64,000 nucleotides of DNA from Thecaphora thlaspeos (Eukaryota > Basidiomycota > Ustilaginomycetes > Urocystidales > Glomosporiaceae). Position numbers and translations under genes: made by a program. The stretch's first letter is position 1; each line of letters opens with the position of its first letter. Below, piece by piece: positions 21,696 to 33,002 of this stretch. Under the pieces are notes generated by a model. The model was not told where the DNA came from. It worked only from the letters and a program-made list of their open reading frames with translations, and did no database searches. The stretch is taken from contig UWYS01000013.1 in NCBI GenBank assembly GCA_900291925.1, positions 310,001 through 374,000 of the forward strand. Reading direction: 5' to 3'.

Positions 21696-24600
21696 TCAGA
21701 TGCCGATGGCGCTGGCTAGGTCAATGTGATTGAGAACGTCGGCAAGGACCTCGTCGCTCGAGGTGCGGTTCTCGGCCACAGCGACGACGCCCATCGGGGG
21801 TTGGGGAGCGGGTCGCGTCGCGACTAGCGACGGCGGGCAAACGCCGTTCGCGCTGGCGCCGTAGAGACCCTTGTAGGTCGGGCGGGCCGGGCTCGAGCTG
21901 AAGCAGGTGCCGTTCGAGAACGAGGTAAACGAGTTGTTCGACGACAACATCGAGTCCTTGCTGCTGGACGCGACGAACTCGGTGTGGTAGGCACAGCCCG
22001 TCTGCAGCGCTCCCGACGAGTTCACGGTGGGCAGAACACCGCCCTTGGCGGGCGGGCCGTTCCGCGAGAATCTCCGGCTGGCGCGGTCCATGCTGACGCG
22101 GCCGACGGCGGCGTAGTTGGGGTTGGGCGACGACAGCGCCGGCGAGAAGACGGCACGCTCCGTCAGCTTGCGCACGACAGGGGTACCGGCCTCGGACGCG
22201 TTGCCGCCACCGGGGCCACCGCCGACCACGGTCGAGGACGAGGCAAGGCTGAGCGGCCTCAGCTTGGCGCTGCCCGTACCGTAGCCGGCGTGGAGCAGCG
22301 GCGTGTCGGTGCTGTTGGCAAAAGTCGGCAGTGAGGGCGTCGAGGGGCTGCCAGTCAGCGGGCTGAGCCGCGTCCCCGTGCTCCTCTGGAAGCCGCCATC
22401 CTTGGCGACTCCGATGTCGGCGTGGGAGCGCGAGCGTCCGATAGGGACAACGCCGCCGCCAGACTGCTTGGCTCCGATCGACGAGACCAGCTCGAGCTTC
22501 CTTCGCCCAGACTGCTGGATCATCTGATCAAATTGCCTCTGCGCAGCGCCACCGGCGGGGAGCATGTGGCTGTGGATCGGGGTGTAGGGCGGCGTGAGCG
22601 GAGCCATGGCGTCGTTGTCGAGCTTGGCGTGCTTCTCGGCGAGGTTGAGCGCCAAGGGCTTGTGGAGCCCGCCTCGGGTAAGCATGAGGGAGCGAGGACC
22701 ATCGCGGTGCAGCTGTGCCTCGCCCGCATCCGCCTCCTCCTCGCACTCCTCGGGCTCGGCGCTGTACAGGCTGAGGCCGAAGACGTTGAGTTCCTCGGCG
22801 ATGGTGGCCGACATCTCGTCGAGGGCGTTGCCGACCAGAGCCTTTTGCGTGTTCTCGCGGTCTTTGGCCAAGTTCTTGGCCCGGTCGTGGGCAATGTTCT
22901 GCTTGACGCTCGCCAGCAGTTTGGCCCGTCGAGAAGCGGGCGAGAGCACGAACTCGCCGCACTCGCCTCCGACCGCATCAGTGGCACAGCTGCTGACGAT
23001 GCTCATCGTCTCGGCGCCGCTGGCCGACATCGAACTGGCGACGCTCAGGCGGTGCGACGAGCTCTGAACGCTTCCCTGCGAGACCTCGGACGCGGTCCGC
23101 GAGTGGAATCCGTCCCTCTCCCCGCTGATGACCTCGATCGCGGTGTTCTCGCTGTCAAACGACGTGTGGGTGGGCAGCTCGGCATCCGCCCTAGCGACGG
23201 CATCGACGTGCATCGAGAAGCGCGCCTCGATCTCGCCCAGGGGCGAGGTGGCAGTGGTGCTGGAGCCTGACGCCGACAGTGGGATGGTCTCAAGCCCGCT
23301 GAGGTCGATGCGGCGGAGCTCCGGCCGGACCGTGCTGTGTGCCTCGCCGCTGGAAAGGCTCGAAGGAGCGCCTTCAGCCCACCTGCCAGGCTGCATGATG
23401 GGCGAGGCCGAGTCACCTGCCTCGGATTTGGTGGGTGCCCTTGCGCTCGAGACCGACTGGGGGCTTGTCTCGTCGTCGATCTCTGCTGCCGCCACTGGCG
23501 CTGTCTGTGTCACAGCGGCTGCCTCAATAGAAGCGAGAGTCGAAACACTGCTGGCCAGAGGGCTGCGCCTCAGCCTTTTATCTTCCGCCGTCGAAGGTCG
23601 CGAGAGGGAGCGGAGCGGTCGGAAGAAGCCCGAGAGGGAAGGCGACGAGAGGCCGTCGCCCTTGCCGCCCTGAGAGGGGAAGGGGAAGCCGGCCGAGGGC
23701 TGGGGGAACTGCGCCAGTTGGTGCAGGCGCGGCGAGCTGTCCTTCGAGGCGAGGGACGGCGATCCCGACGGCGACTTGCGGCCCAGGCTAAGACGCGCCA
23801 TGGGGTTCTCGCTGAACTTAGGCTTCGGCGAGCCCGAGCCGGTGTTGAGAGCCGCAAAGGCTGCCAGCTGCATCTGCAGCGGGCTTCGTCCCTGATCGTC
23901 AAGCGAGCGCCTGCCCGTGTGCGAGGGCGGATCGGGAAAGACGGCGTGGTGGTAAGGGCTCATGAAGGACGCCTGGGGTCCGGCCCGCAAGATGGCCTGC
24001 TTGGCATCCGACAGCGCCATGGGCAGCGAGACGGCGCTCTCGTTGACATGGACCGTGTTGATCTGCAACGAGCTGCCATGCTCAGATTCCGTCGGCACTG
24101 CCGGTGCCTTGGTGGCCGCGATTATCTTGTCCTTGCGCAAGATCGCTGAGAGCTCGCCGGAGGAGCCAGAGGTCGAGGCATGTTTCCGCATCGGCATGGG
24201 CTGCATCGGCGCGACCTCGTCAACGACCTCTGCTACTGGTGCCGGCGTCGGCGTTGCTACAATTGCCTTCTTGCTGACCACCTGCTTGGCTGGGGAGCTG
24301 GCCGAGTGCGACGAAGCAGCAGCAGCAGCGGCGGCGGGCGCAGCGGTAGTAGCGGGAGCAGTCTTGGCCTCGACAAGCCTCTTGAGATGACGCGGGAACG
24401 GCGGCAGAGGCGGCAGCGAAGCAGCGGGAACGACGGTCGCCTTTGTGATGCTCGAGTTGTTTGCCGGATCAGAGCCGGAGTTGGTAACCGAGGAGGTGTG
24501 CGAGATGCCGCCGCTCGACCAGTCTCGGCTCATGGAGAGCGACTCGGAGCGTCCCGACTCGAGGTCGCTGCTGGAGCTGTAGCTGAGATCGGACCGTTCC

Positions 24601-25865
24601 GGCCAGAGCCCCGCCATGTTTCCAAAGACGGCAGAGCCAAGCGACGTGTTGGACGAGCTTTTGCCAAACGAAAGGCCCAGGCTGAGCGGTCGGAAGGATG
24701 GTCTCGGCAGGTGGTCATCGCTGCTACTAGTGGTGAAGGACTGCTGGGGCGGCTGCGAGGGAAGGTCGGGCATGTCGATTGCGGTGAACCCTTTTGACGA
24801 GAAAGATAATGACGTCGAAGATAACGATGAGGCGGACTTCCCGGACTGCGACGGAGCGAGCGAACCAGAAGCTGAAGGGGCGCTGTGGTAGATGCTGGCC
24901 GCGCCCGAGACGTCAGAACGAGCCACAGACTGGGCCCGGCTTCTGGCGGTCGGCGGCAGCTCGCGCGGTGGCGGCTTTTGCGGGATCGAAGCCATCGAAG
25001 TCCTTGAGAGCGCCCGCGACGAGGCCTTGACCGACATCCGGCCCTCGTACGCCGTTGAAAGGGTGCTCGGCATCCAGCGGGTCCGCTCGATCTCAAAATC
25101 CAGCTGGTCTTCTAGCGCCACGGCTGACGAGGCATCCGCCTTGCCCTCGTCCGAAAAGGCAAATTCTAGGTTGAGTATCGGTGTGAGAGACTTGTCCTCA
25201 TCGTCGCAAGCTTCCGCCAGGGGCGCTTTCAGCGTCGCCAGCCGGGCCTGCGATTTGTTCGCATCGTCTTCGGTGGATTCGGAGGCCGGGGAGGGGCTCG
25301 GCAGGGTTGGAGGCAGGTCGCTGAGGCTGCGAATCAGCAGCGACGGGATGGCGCCACGCCCCGTACTTGGCACGCTAGCTTCGCCCGCTTTCGTGCTAGG
25401 GCCTTGTGGAACGGGAGCACGGGCGACCATCGCGCGGGGAGGTCGGGATGGGACAGCGCTCTGCACGTCGATCTCCGAGCTATCCGAGAGTGACAACGAC
25501 GAGCCAGCCTCTTCCTTCGACGCAAGCGCGTCGTACGACCCGAAGATCGGCCTGGGTGGTGTGGCGATCGCCTCGCGCCCAAAGACCGTGGGTGACTTGA
25601 TAAGGATCGAGGGTCCCACGAGCGCGTGCTGAGGAGCCGCCTTGAGCTCCGGCTTGCCGACCTTTGCCTTGAGAGAGCGCGATAACGCCCGGGTCCGGCG
25701 ATGCCTGCGGTATACGAAACCACCAGCCCCTAGCGCCAGCAAGAGGCAGACCGCGCCAGCGGCGCAGAGGGCTATAGAAGTGGTCGAGAGGGTGGGCCCC
25801 ACGGTAGCAGGTACCGGTTCGGCTCGAGGCTCTATTGACGAGCCTGACGGCGCACCATAGTCCAT
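21696..25865 (-). CDS. Large single-pass membrane protein, Ser-rich, unknown function
   Basis: Intronless frame of 1389 residues that I do not recognise. After a short outer segment (MDYGAPSGSSIEPRAEPVPA) comes one hydrophobic helix, about residues 27-51 (TTSIALCAAGAVCLLLALGA), then a basic stop-transfer stretch (RRHRRTR). The remaining 1330 residues are Ser/Pro/Ala-rich and probably disordered, with many short SP-type and RxxS-type sites. One stretch looks structured and helical, around KLLASVKQNIAHDRAKNLAK and the following acidic helix. The tail ends VLADVLNHIDLASAIGI. The start was placed at 25865 because the open frame upstream to 26342 reads like leader sequence. No signal peptide precedes the helix, so it would act as a signal-anchor with a cytosolic tail; this is inference. 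Candidate roles (polarity or signalling scaffold) are guesses. Confidence 0.7.
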   Translation of the reverse strand: MDYGAPSGSSIEPRAEPVPATVGPTLSTTSIALCAAGAVCLLLALGAGGFVYRRHRRTRALSRSLKAKVGKPELKAAPQHALVGPSILIKSPTVFGREAIATPPRPIFGSYDALASKEEAGSSLSLSDSSEIDVQSAVPSRPPRAMVARAPVPQGPSTKAGEASVPSTGRGAIPSLLIRSLSDLPPTLPSPSPASESTEDDANKSQARLATLKAPLAEACDDEDKSLTPILNLEFAFSDEGKADASSAVALEDQLDFEIERTRWMPSTLSTAYEGRMSVKASSRALSRTSMASIPQKPPPRELPPTARSRAQSVARSDVSGAASIYHSAPSASGSLAPSQSGKSASSLSSTSLSFSSKGFTAIDMPDLPSQPPQQSFTTSSSDDHLPRPSFRPLSLGLSFGKSSSNTSLGSAVFGNMAGLWPERSDLSYSSSSDLESGRSESLSMSRDWSSGGISHTSSVTNSGSDPANNSSITKATVVPAASLPPLPPFPRHLKRLVEAKTAPATTAAPAAAAAAASSHSASSPAKQVVSKKAIVATPTPAPVAEVVDEVAPMQPMPMRKHASTSGSSGELSAILRKDKIIAATKAPAVPTESEHGSSLQINTVHVNESAVSLPMALSDAKQAILRAGPQASFMSPYHHAVFPDPPSHTGRRSLDDQGRSPLQMQLAAFAALNTGSGSPKPKFSENPMARLSLGRKSPSGSPSLASKDSSPRLHQLAQFPQPSAGFPFPSQGGKGDGLSSPSLSGFFRPLRSLSRPSTAEDKRLRRSPLASSVSTLASIEAAAVTQTAPVAAAEIDDETSPQSVSSARAPTKSEAGDSASPIMQPGRWAEGAPSSLSSGEAHSTVRPELRRIDLSGLETIPLSASGSSTTATSPLGEIEARFSMHVDAVARADAELPTHTSFDSENTAIEVISGERDGFHSRTASEVSQGSVQSSSHRLSVASSMSASGAETMSIVSSCATDAVGGECGEFVLSPASRRAKLLASVKQNIAHDRAKNLAKDRENTQKALVGNALDEMSATIAEELNVFGLSLYSAEPEECEEEADAGEAQLHRDGPRSLMLTRGGLHKPLALNLAEKHAKLDNDAMAPLTPPYTPIHSHMLPAGGAAQRQFDQMIQQSGRRKLELVSSIGAKQSGGGVVPIGRSRSHADIGVAKDGGFQRSTGTRLSPLTGSPSTPSLPTFANSTDTPLLHAGYGTGSAKLRPLSLASSSTVVGGGPGGGNASEAGTPVVRKLTERAVFSPALSSPNPNYAAVGRVSMDRASRRFSRNGPPAKGGVLPTVNSSGALQTGCAYHTEFVASSSKDSMLSSNNSFTSFSNGTCFSSSPARPTYKGLYGASANGVCPPSLVATRPAPQPPMGVVAVAENRTSSDEVLADVLNHIDLASAIGI

Positions 25866-28009
25866 TGTGATGAATGGAGCGGGTGTGCAGGGGGAAGCAG
25901 AGGTGGTTTGGTGCGGAACGGGGCTGATCTTGCTATGAGGTGTTGGCCGGGTCAGTAAGATCGTAGTGGGGAAGAAAAGAACGTGGATGAACGATTGTTG
26001 GATAAGGTCGACGGTGTCGTCTGTGGGTGCAATGGGGATTCCTCGGGACGCAACAGAGTCTTGATCGAGCGCGGTTCTGTCGACGTCCGGGAAGTGTGGA
26101 AGCCGCAATTGTACAAGGACGGGGATTCCAGGAAGGGTGAGGGGAAGGGGGAGCGATGGAGCTGAGAGAAGGGGAGAGGAGAGGCGCCGACTGGCAGGGA
26201 CGGACGGGGAACGGAGCGGTGGTGGTGGCGATGATGGTAGTAGTCGTGATGGCGGGCAACAAATGGCAAGGAGACGACAGCCGGGCACGCCCAAGGGGGA
26301 TTGACGATGAACACAAAGAGGGGCTGAGGCGATCCGAGCCACCAGCCGTCCCGCCCGAGCTCTATCAGCAACAGGACAGACGGGATCAAGTAGGGTCAGC
26401 GGAGGTTTAGTGGCCCCCGCCTCTCAACCCAGCCAAGGCAGTAATCGAAGAGAATCGTAACGAGCCCATACGGCGAAGGCATGCCGCTCACCTAACGATC
26501 AGCCACCGGCCGTATCGAAAGGGCTCGGAGCAGCGATGCATATGGAGCCCGGGGTCTCGCATGAAGGAGGGCGGTCGACGCCCATGATGCTGGCCTCAGG
26601 CTCGGCACAAGGTTGCGGGCCTATGCAGATCGCTCCGGCATCCTCGTTCAGGTGGGAGACGATGGAGAGACGATGGCCGCTTGCGCCAGAGAGGAATGGC
26701 AGCCACACCTTTCGACGCCGGGGAGCTGGCGGCGCCGGCCGCCGATCTTTTGTTGGCGAGTACAAGCCGAGGCCGCCAAGGAAGGCTCAGGGTTACCAGG
26801 GGCCTCTGGCGGAGAGAACGCCACGGGCATGGCCGTAGGGGGGACTGGGGGCACGGTCGAGATGACGCTCGGCGGTACAGCAGGAATGGTACTGTACGGC
26901 GAGCCTGCTACTTTTGGATCGCAAACGTATGGCCACGGCTCGGCGAGCTCATGCCGAACCGCTTCGCAGCTGCAGGCGCGAGCAGCTGTCAACTTCTGCT
27001 ACGCCGAGACGTCGGCGGCGCTCTTCGTCTCGCTGCCGGTCGCGTCCTCCCTCCCACTTCCGACGGTGCGGTCAACGCTTGCTGAGCCCGCTGCTCCTCC
27101 GATCCACTGCTCGTGACAAGAAACGGCCTCGGCCGCGTCTGTGCGGTGTGGCAGGCTCGGTCTGCCGCTCGGAGATGGCGCGAGACGCACGGCCTTCGTA
27201 AGTCGTCTCAGCAAATCCTCGTCATGGACACCTGCGTCTCGTCCCTATCACTCTCCGTCGATGGGTCCCCCTTCCCTCGAGCTGCTTTGACTGACCCCTT
27301 CGTCTTGACGCCTCGGGGGCTCATTTGCTTGCGGTTTCGGCCAAGCCCTTTTCAAGCCCTGAAGGTTCCTGAAGGGTTCGACGATCGACCTGGCCAAGGG
27401 AGGGTGGCGTCCGTGTGTCGGTGCTCTGGCAGAGTGTAGAAAGGAAAGGGCGATGCGCGGTTGACCCTTATCCTCCAGGGACCTCTGGACGTCCCGCCTC
27501 CTTTGCGGGCTGCCTGGCAGAGATCGTCAGGACGGCCGGCTGCTCGAGGTATGTAACATTTGCGAATGCTCGACGCTGTGGCACGCATGAGCGGAGAGCA
27601 CGGCGGCAGAGGCGAGCCCTAAAAACGCTTAGCTTCGATGAGCAAAAGTGGCAACGTCTGAAGGCAAGGAGCTCGACATACCCTGCCGCCTTTTCGAAGG
27701 CGCGAGCCATCGCGGCCAGGGTCTCGCTGCGCGGCCAGTGCGTACGCCTTGCTGCGCGTCAAAGCCCCTGCCTCACGCCTTGCCGTCGAGTCGAAAGCGG
27801 GAAAGCGGAAGTCGGAGATGCTTCGCCTGTCTTGGCCGTCTGGTGCTGGCTGGTGGGCCGGCACCGATCACCCGCCGTCGCCGCCTTGTTTTTCTCCTCG
27901 CTCGTCCACGCTGGCCTACTGTTTCTGCTGGGCATCTGCTTTTCCTTCTTTACCCCCTCCCCTTCACCCTTCGCCTCTTCGCCTCTCTCCTCCATCCCAT
28001 TCCCTCGCC
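25866..28009. other. 2.1-kb stretch without a confident gene
   Basis: Holds the leader of the membrane-protein gene (to about 26400) and the promoter of the SF3b5 gene (CT-rich from about 27880). Between 26500 and 27220 both strands carry open frames: plus 26613-27116, and minus 26648-26992 with an acceptor-like site at its start and Pro/Val-rich sequence such as STIPAVPPSVISTVPP. Either could be part of a small multi-exon gene, but no family is recognisable and the strand cannot be chosen. Confidence 0.35.
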
Positions 28010-28399
28010 ATGTCAGACCTCCGCTACACCGCCAACACGCAGCTGGAGCACCTTCACAGCAGGTACACGGGTACCATCAACGCAGACACTGAGAAATAGT
28101 AAGTAAGGCTCGCCTCTCTGCACGGCCGTTACGGGCGTCGTGCCTCGTGGCTGTCGTCATCGTCGTCATCCAGAGTCATTGCTCACCCTCCCCTCTTCCC
28201 GTATTTCCGCTCCGTCTTTGCGTGTAGTGAATGGATCACAAATCAGCTACGCGACACTAACGCCTCCATCGTCGGTCACCCGCCGCTTCACTCGTACCTG
28301 GCGATAGCAGATGGCGAGAGCAAGGCTCGCGTCAAGTTTGAGCTGAGTGAGCGGATGCTCCAGCCTTGCGGACCGCCACCTCACAAGAGCGACGATTGA
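28010..28399 (+). CDS. SF3b subunit 5 (SF3b10/Ysf3)
   Basis: Smallest subunit of the SF3b complex of the U2 snRNP, which binds near the branch site. Exons are 28010..28098 and 28228..28399 (GTAAGT donor, GTGTAG acceptor, phase 2), giving 86 residues, exactly the family size. The protein starts MSDLRYTANTQLEHLHSRY, continues TGTINADTEKYEWITNQLR across the splice, and contains SYLAIADGESKARVKFEL and the hallmark MLQPCGPPP near the C-terminus. It is too small and too split to show as one long frame. The end KSDD is short and acidic. Confidence 0.94.
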
Positions 28400-30081
28400 G
28401 TTGGACCGCGAGCTCGCCTGACCGTCACACCCCGTCCTGCACGACGACCCCGCGCCGCATGATATTCCGAGCCTCTTGTCAACTGTATTACTATTGACCC
28501 AGCATTACCGCATCCTTCCTTCCTGCCGACCCCTACCAGCGACCCTTGGTTGCTGCCTCACAGTACCTCTGAGGAGCACTGAAGCCGCCGGCTGACTGCT
28601 GCTATCTTGTTGCCCGAGACCAAGTGCGACTGGTAAGACAACCTGGCCCCCCTCCCTCCTCGTCAGTCCCGCCCTCGTTCCCTCTCCCGGACCTAGGGTC
28701 TTCCCGCCCTTGCCCTCGCCTCCTCTGCCCTTCGCCCGTGGATGCTGCCCGCCTCTCCCACCCACGGTCCCGGCTTTAGAGTCACCCGTCCCCTATTCCA
28801 ATGGGGGAACCGCGGCGCTCGCTGGGACCAAGATTAATGTTGGGTCCGGCCTGCATGCTCTATGTATGGCAGGCCTGGACCCCCTTCTGCTTCCTGCACA
28901 ACTTGAACCTGGCGACGACTCTACTGTTCAAATCCATCTCGCTGCAAAGCGGCCGGACGTCGAAGGGAGGCGGTAGTCGGTACACTCTTCTAAGCTTCCC
29001 CTCTTGATGGTTTTTTTTTTCTTTCTTTTTCTGTGATTTTTTTCCTTGACTTTTGCTGCTGCTTTGTTCGGCGTTGTATTGCGTCCTCGCGCTGTGGACG
29101 ATGATGAAGCAATGTATGGTCGTCGAGTGGGAAAGCGCAGCGTGTGCTTGATGCTTTGATCAGTGCGAGTGTTGCACGGCAGAGGATGCGGCTCGTCGAG
29201 CGATGTTGGGCTTCGGGCTTTCGGGCTGGCGATCGGCAGGGGAAGTGGCAGTAGTCGGCCGATGGGCGGTGTGTCGAGGCACAAAAGAGGGCGGCGCCGA
29301 TCCACTTCGGCTGCATCAAAGCAGCGGCGCACATGCGTGGCCGGGCGAGTCATGGCATCAGCCCGGGGCCATTAGGCCCCCCCCTGTAAATTAGACTTGC
29401 TCGCGCGCCTCGGCCCTTTCGAATAGACATCGATCATCTCAGCCACACATGGACGTCATCGACGTCCGCGCGGCTCAGCTAACCCGTCCGTATGCTCGCC
29501 TTTTCCTCCACTTTTTCTTGGACGCTGCGAGAGTCATGTCGACATCCTGAAATGCCAATCGCAACAACCTTTCAACGACCACCACATCGATCCACCTCAA
29601 TGAGTGGCAACCTACTCGCATTCACGACACACACACACGCGGCGTACCTCGACTCTTGAACGAGTTCAGAACGACGCTGCAGATCAAAGCACCCTCTGCC
29701 GCGCTACATACTGCCGTGCCGAGCTGCGCAAGGACGCTCTCCGACACGCTGTACAAGCTAGAGGCTTCCATCGTCTGACCGGCGTTTGCTCAAGCAGCTC
29801 CCCACCATCTTGCACCGCGTCTTCGCAACGTATGATAAATATCAATCTCTCTCCCGCTCCCGCTTCAGCCCAAGCCAGCCAACCACCACCTCATGTCGCC
29901 AATACCGCACCAGATAGATGTTCCACTAGACTCGACGCATGCCATACACACCCCGTAGATGAGCAGCCACTTACATCACCACGGTCTCGTCAAAGACAGA
30001 CAAGACTCATAGAGTCAAAATTCCAGGACCCAACGCAAGGAAGCCTCGCGCCGCCGCAACGCAACTCTCCGAACACGCACG
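28400..30081. other. 1.7-kb stretch without a recognised gene
   Basis: Follows SF3b5. Contains a C-rich segment (28650-28760), T-rich runs near 29008-29050 and a CA-rich stretch before 29650. Open frames on both strands are low-complexity and match nothing I know. The last part is probably the old promoter of the broken lipase gene. Confidence 0.35.
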
Positions 30082-32374
30082 ATGGCCGTCAGCGCTCAGC
30101 CAGCTCCCGCCGACCCAGCAACACCTACTCCCAAACACTCTTCTGCCGCCAATGCTTCGTACTCACCTTCCGACATTACGACTCTCCTATCGCCGCTGAT
30201 CATCGTCGAGGGTTTCCTCAGCGCGGCCCAGAGCGTCATATGGGGCAACGAGTTCCGCACCTACCTCGGGATAGGCCACCAACAGTTCCTCGACCACTTG
30301 CGTCTCTCCGGACACTCGCATGGAGAGGCAAAGACTTCGGCGTCTGCGGGGAAACGCAAGCGACGTTCCGCTCTTGGATCGAACCGCCTCGTTGTCTTTG
30401 CGCCAATCGGTCCTGTATCCAGCCTCCACGATCGAGCCTGCGAGCTCTTCTACGCTCTGCGTGGCGGGACCGTCAACTATGGCCACGAGCACGCTCAAGA
30501 GCACGGCCACTCGAGGTGAGGAAGGCGCTTCGAGAGCCCCCCCTGTCCCGTCTGGGGACGACCCGTCAAGGTCGGTGCTGAGACCGAGGGAGGCGTGATG
30601 GAACCTAGGATGCCCGCCCACTTTCTCGGCCACAGCTTGGGCGGTCCGACGATCTTGAAGCTCCAGCAACTACTGCGCACAGGTTTCTTCGATCACGCTC
30701 TAGGCTACGACCGTACCGCCGCCACCGACGACGCAGCAGCGGGTGGGAGGGACACGGGGCCATGGCGACCGGAAGACCTCCTCCTTTCCGTCACCTCGAT
30801 CTCTTCTCCGTTTCGAGGGACGCCGCTCGTCTACTCCCTGGGCTCGGAAGCGATCCCGGAGCCGCGCGTCCGTTTCTTCAGCCTGGGCAATATGATCGCC
30901 AAAGCGGTCCACGTCGCCGCCTACCTCGACCTGCCCTTCTTTGACGTCCACGCCGACGCCTGGCACTTTTCGCGCAGGCGGATGAAGATGCACAAGAAGA
31001 CGATGACCCTCAATTATAACAGCATCGCATACGACGCGGAGATGGACGACGAGCAGGAGGGAGCGGTGGGGAAGAAGGAAAAAAATAGTGGACGAAGAGT
31101 CATTGCTGTCCGCGCTTCCCGGCGCATACGCATCGAGCTCGGCGAAAGATGCGGGAGCGATGGAGGAATGGCAAGGCCTGCGCGGGTTCATTCGGCAGCT
31201 GTGGAAGAGCGACTGGGCCGAAGGCAAGGATGCAGCTCCGTGGGATTGTACGCTGTGGGAGTGGGAACGCGATACGGAAGCCGACGGTTGGGGTCTTGAG
31301 CCTCGCAGCGTGACCGAGTAGAGCGGAAGGCGACCCAGGACGTGGTATCGCTCGTACGCCGGGTACATGACGAAACCTACCCACGCCACGTCGCCGCCCG
31401 ACGGCATGTCGACGGGCCCGCAGTACGAGCGGCAAGAGCGGGAGCTGCCGTACCAGCAACCGGAATCGTATTGGAACCTCTACCCGTTCACCTTGACCTC
31501 CCACCTGATAGGAAGCTACGACTATGCCGGTATCCAACCTCCGCCGAAATGGCTCGAGAAAAGGGAGGACGGGAGCGTCAAGCCGACACAGAGGTTGAAG
31601 GCGTGGTACTGCAACGACGGCGTCGTCCCGCTTGCGAGTCAATTTCATCCGGGCGAGTGTCAAGAAGGGAGGTGTCAACATTCGCATGGCATCGAGTCCA
31701 CGCTGGTAGCATCGCCGATGACGAAGACGGAGACGATAACGGCCGAATCCGACGAAAGCCTCGCGACGTCGCGGCAACGACACGGGGACGATGCGGACCG
31801 CAAAGCGCTAAAGCTTCTGACTCAGGATCTCGCTCCGAAGGGAGGACATTCGAGGCTCTCGCTGGTGAGGAGGGCGCGGGACGTTGCGGCCGTCGCTCTA
31901 GCGACCACTGTCCGCGCCTTTGGCCTGGAGAACACCACCCTCCAAACACCCGGCGACGAGAAGCTCGACCAGTTCTTTCCCGTCCCCGCTCCCGGTGTCG
32001 TCAAAGGCAACACCGCTCCCTGCTCCACGGGCTCGACGACGCAGAACGAGACGATCCAAAAACCCTACCCGTCTTCCCTTAAGCCAAACGGCGACGCGCG
32101 TCCCAACAAACCGACGGGACTGACTTCACTCCACCCTCCTTCGTCACTACAGGCGGGACACAAAGCGACGACAACAACGACAACGACGACGACGACGACC
32201 TATAGTCCACCCATGCCGAACCAGTGGTACACGATCGTGCTGCCACGCACCGACCACGCTACGCTCTGTCCCTTTTGGACGGGAACTGATGTCCAGCTTC
32301 AGTTCTGGCTCGGCATCGGAATCTGGCTGGCCAACGTGGATCATGCGTCGGGGTTTGCCGACGCGGGACCGTAG
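30082..32374 (+). pseudogene. Broken lipase gene, bacterial L1-like (family I.5-type) alpha/beta hydrolase
   Basis: Start to end resembles a lipase of the Geobacillus L1 type. The first part has IIVEGF and a segment that fits the family closely (GPVSSLHDRACELFYALRGG, then TVNYGHEHAQEHGHSR). After an in-frame TGA at 30517-30519 the same frame continues with GRRFESP, matching the family's GHxR-aromatic-GRxF block, then the nucleophile elbow HFLGHSLGGPT (Ser codon near 30634). A seven-A run at 31079-31085 shifts the frame by one. In the new frame a TAG at 31319-31321 interrupts, followed by WYCNDGVVPLASQ (acid residue region) and WYTIVLPRTDHATLCPFW (His region). The reading ends at 32374. Two stops and a frameshift suggest a decayed gene. 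Small introns could remove the TGA, but the TAG has no obvious intron. Family membership is likely, not certain. Confidence 0.65.
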
Positions 32375-33002
32375 GTGCAGATCCGAACACAGTAATCAAA
32401 CCCGCTCCTCGAAACCCCGAGGGACGCGCCGCGCTGACAGACCGCTATGCGTCCCCGTATCGAGCAGTCGTCTTTGGCCCGCAGAAGAGAGTTGCAGTAC
32501 TGTACTAGCGGCCAAAAGGGCAAGTCGGCCCAGCTGTCAGACGGTCAGTTGCGAACCTGATCATCGTCGGGTCGGTGCGCAGCGGCGCAACCAACAAACA
32601 CGCAAGAGCATCCGTGGCGATCCCCCTTCGTCTTCCTGCCGTTCTGCGACTTGACTGTCGAATGTGGAATTTCTTATTGCCCATATCGGGTTCCTTAATA
32701 ACTAACGGACTATCTGAACACCGTGACCCGGGAGAGGAAGGAGAGCGGCAGCTTTGCGAGAACAACGCAGCATAAACACAGGGTAGGGAGGGGCCAAGGG
32801 CGAACGCGAGACTTGAATAGGAGACAAGGACGAAGGAAGATAGGAACGAGACGGGGTTGAGCTTTTCGAGCTGCAATCAGGCCAGTCGCTTACGAGGGAC
32901 GCGGTGGCCAGGGGCTCCGCGGAGCGGCGTGAAGGTTTGTGAGTCGAGGGCGAATGGAGAAGAAGGCGACACGGCCAGGCCGCCCAGCGCCTGGTGTGGA
33001 GA
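32375..33002. other. Spacer between the lipase pseudogene and the Zn2Cys6 gene
   Basis: 628 bases, presumably the 3' end of the minus-strand regulator gene. A minus-strand frame at 32505-32876 begins with a hydrophobic signal-like stretch but has no family match or further support. An AT-richer patch lies near 32660-32710. Confidence 0.4.

Noticed and set aside
26613..27116. 167-codon plus-strand frame, Gly/Ala-rich
   Set aside because: An equally open minus-strand frame overlaps it and neither matches a family, so no strand can be chosen.
30517..30519. TGA in the lipase as a selenocysteine or programmed readthrough codon
   Set aside because: Fungi of this kind are not known to use selenocysteine, the family position is aromatic, and a second stop and a frameshift follow.
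32505..32876. 123-codon minus-strand frame with a signal-peptide-like start
   Set aside because: No cleavage context, family match or promoter support; it lies in the 3' flank of the Zn2Cys6 gene.
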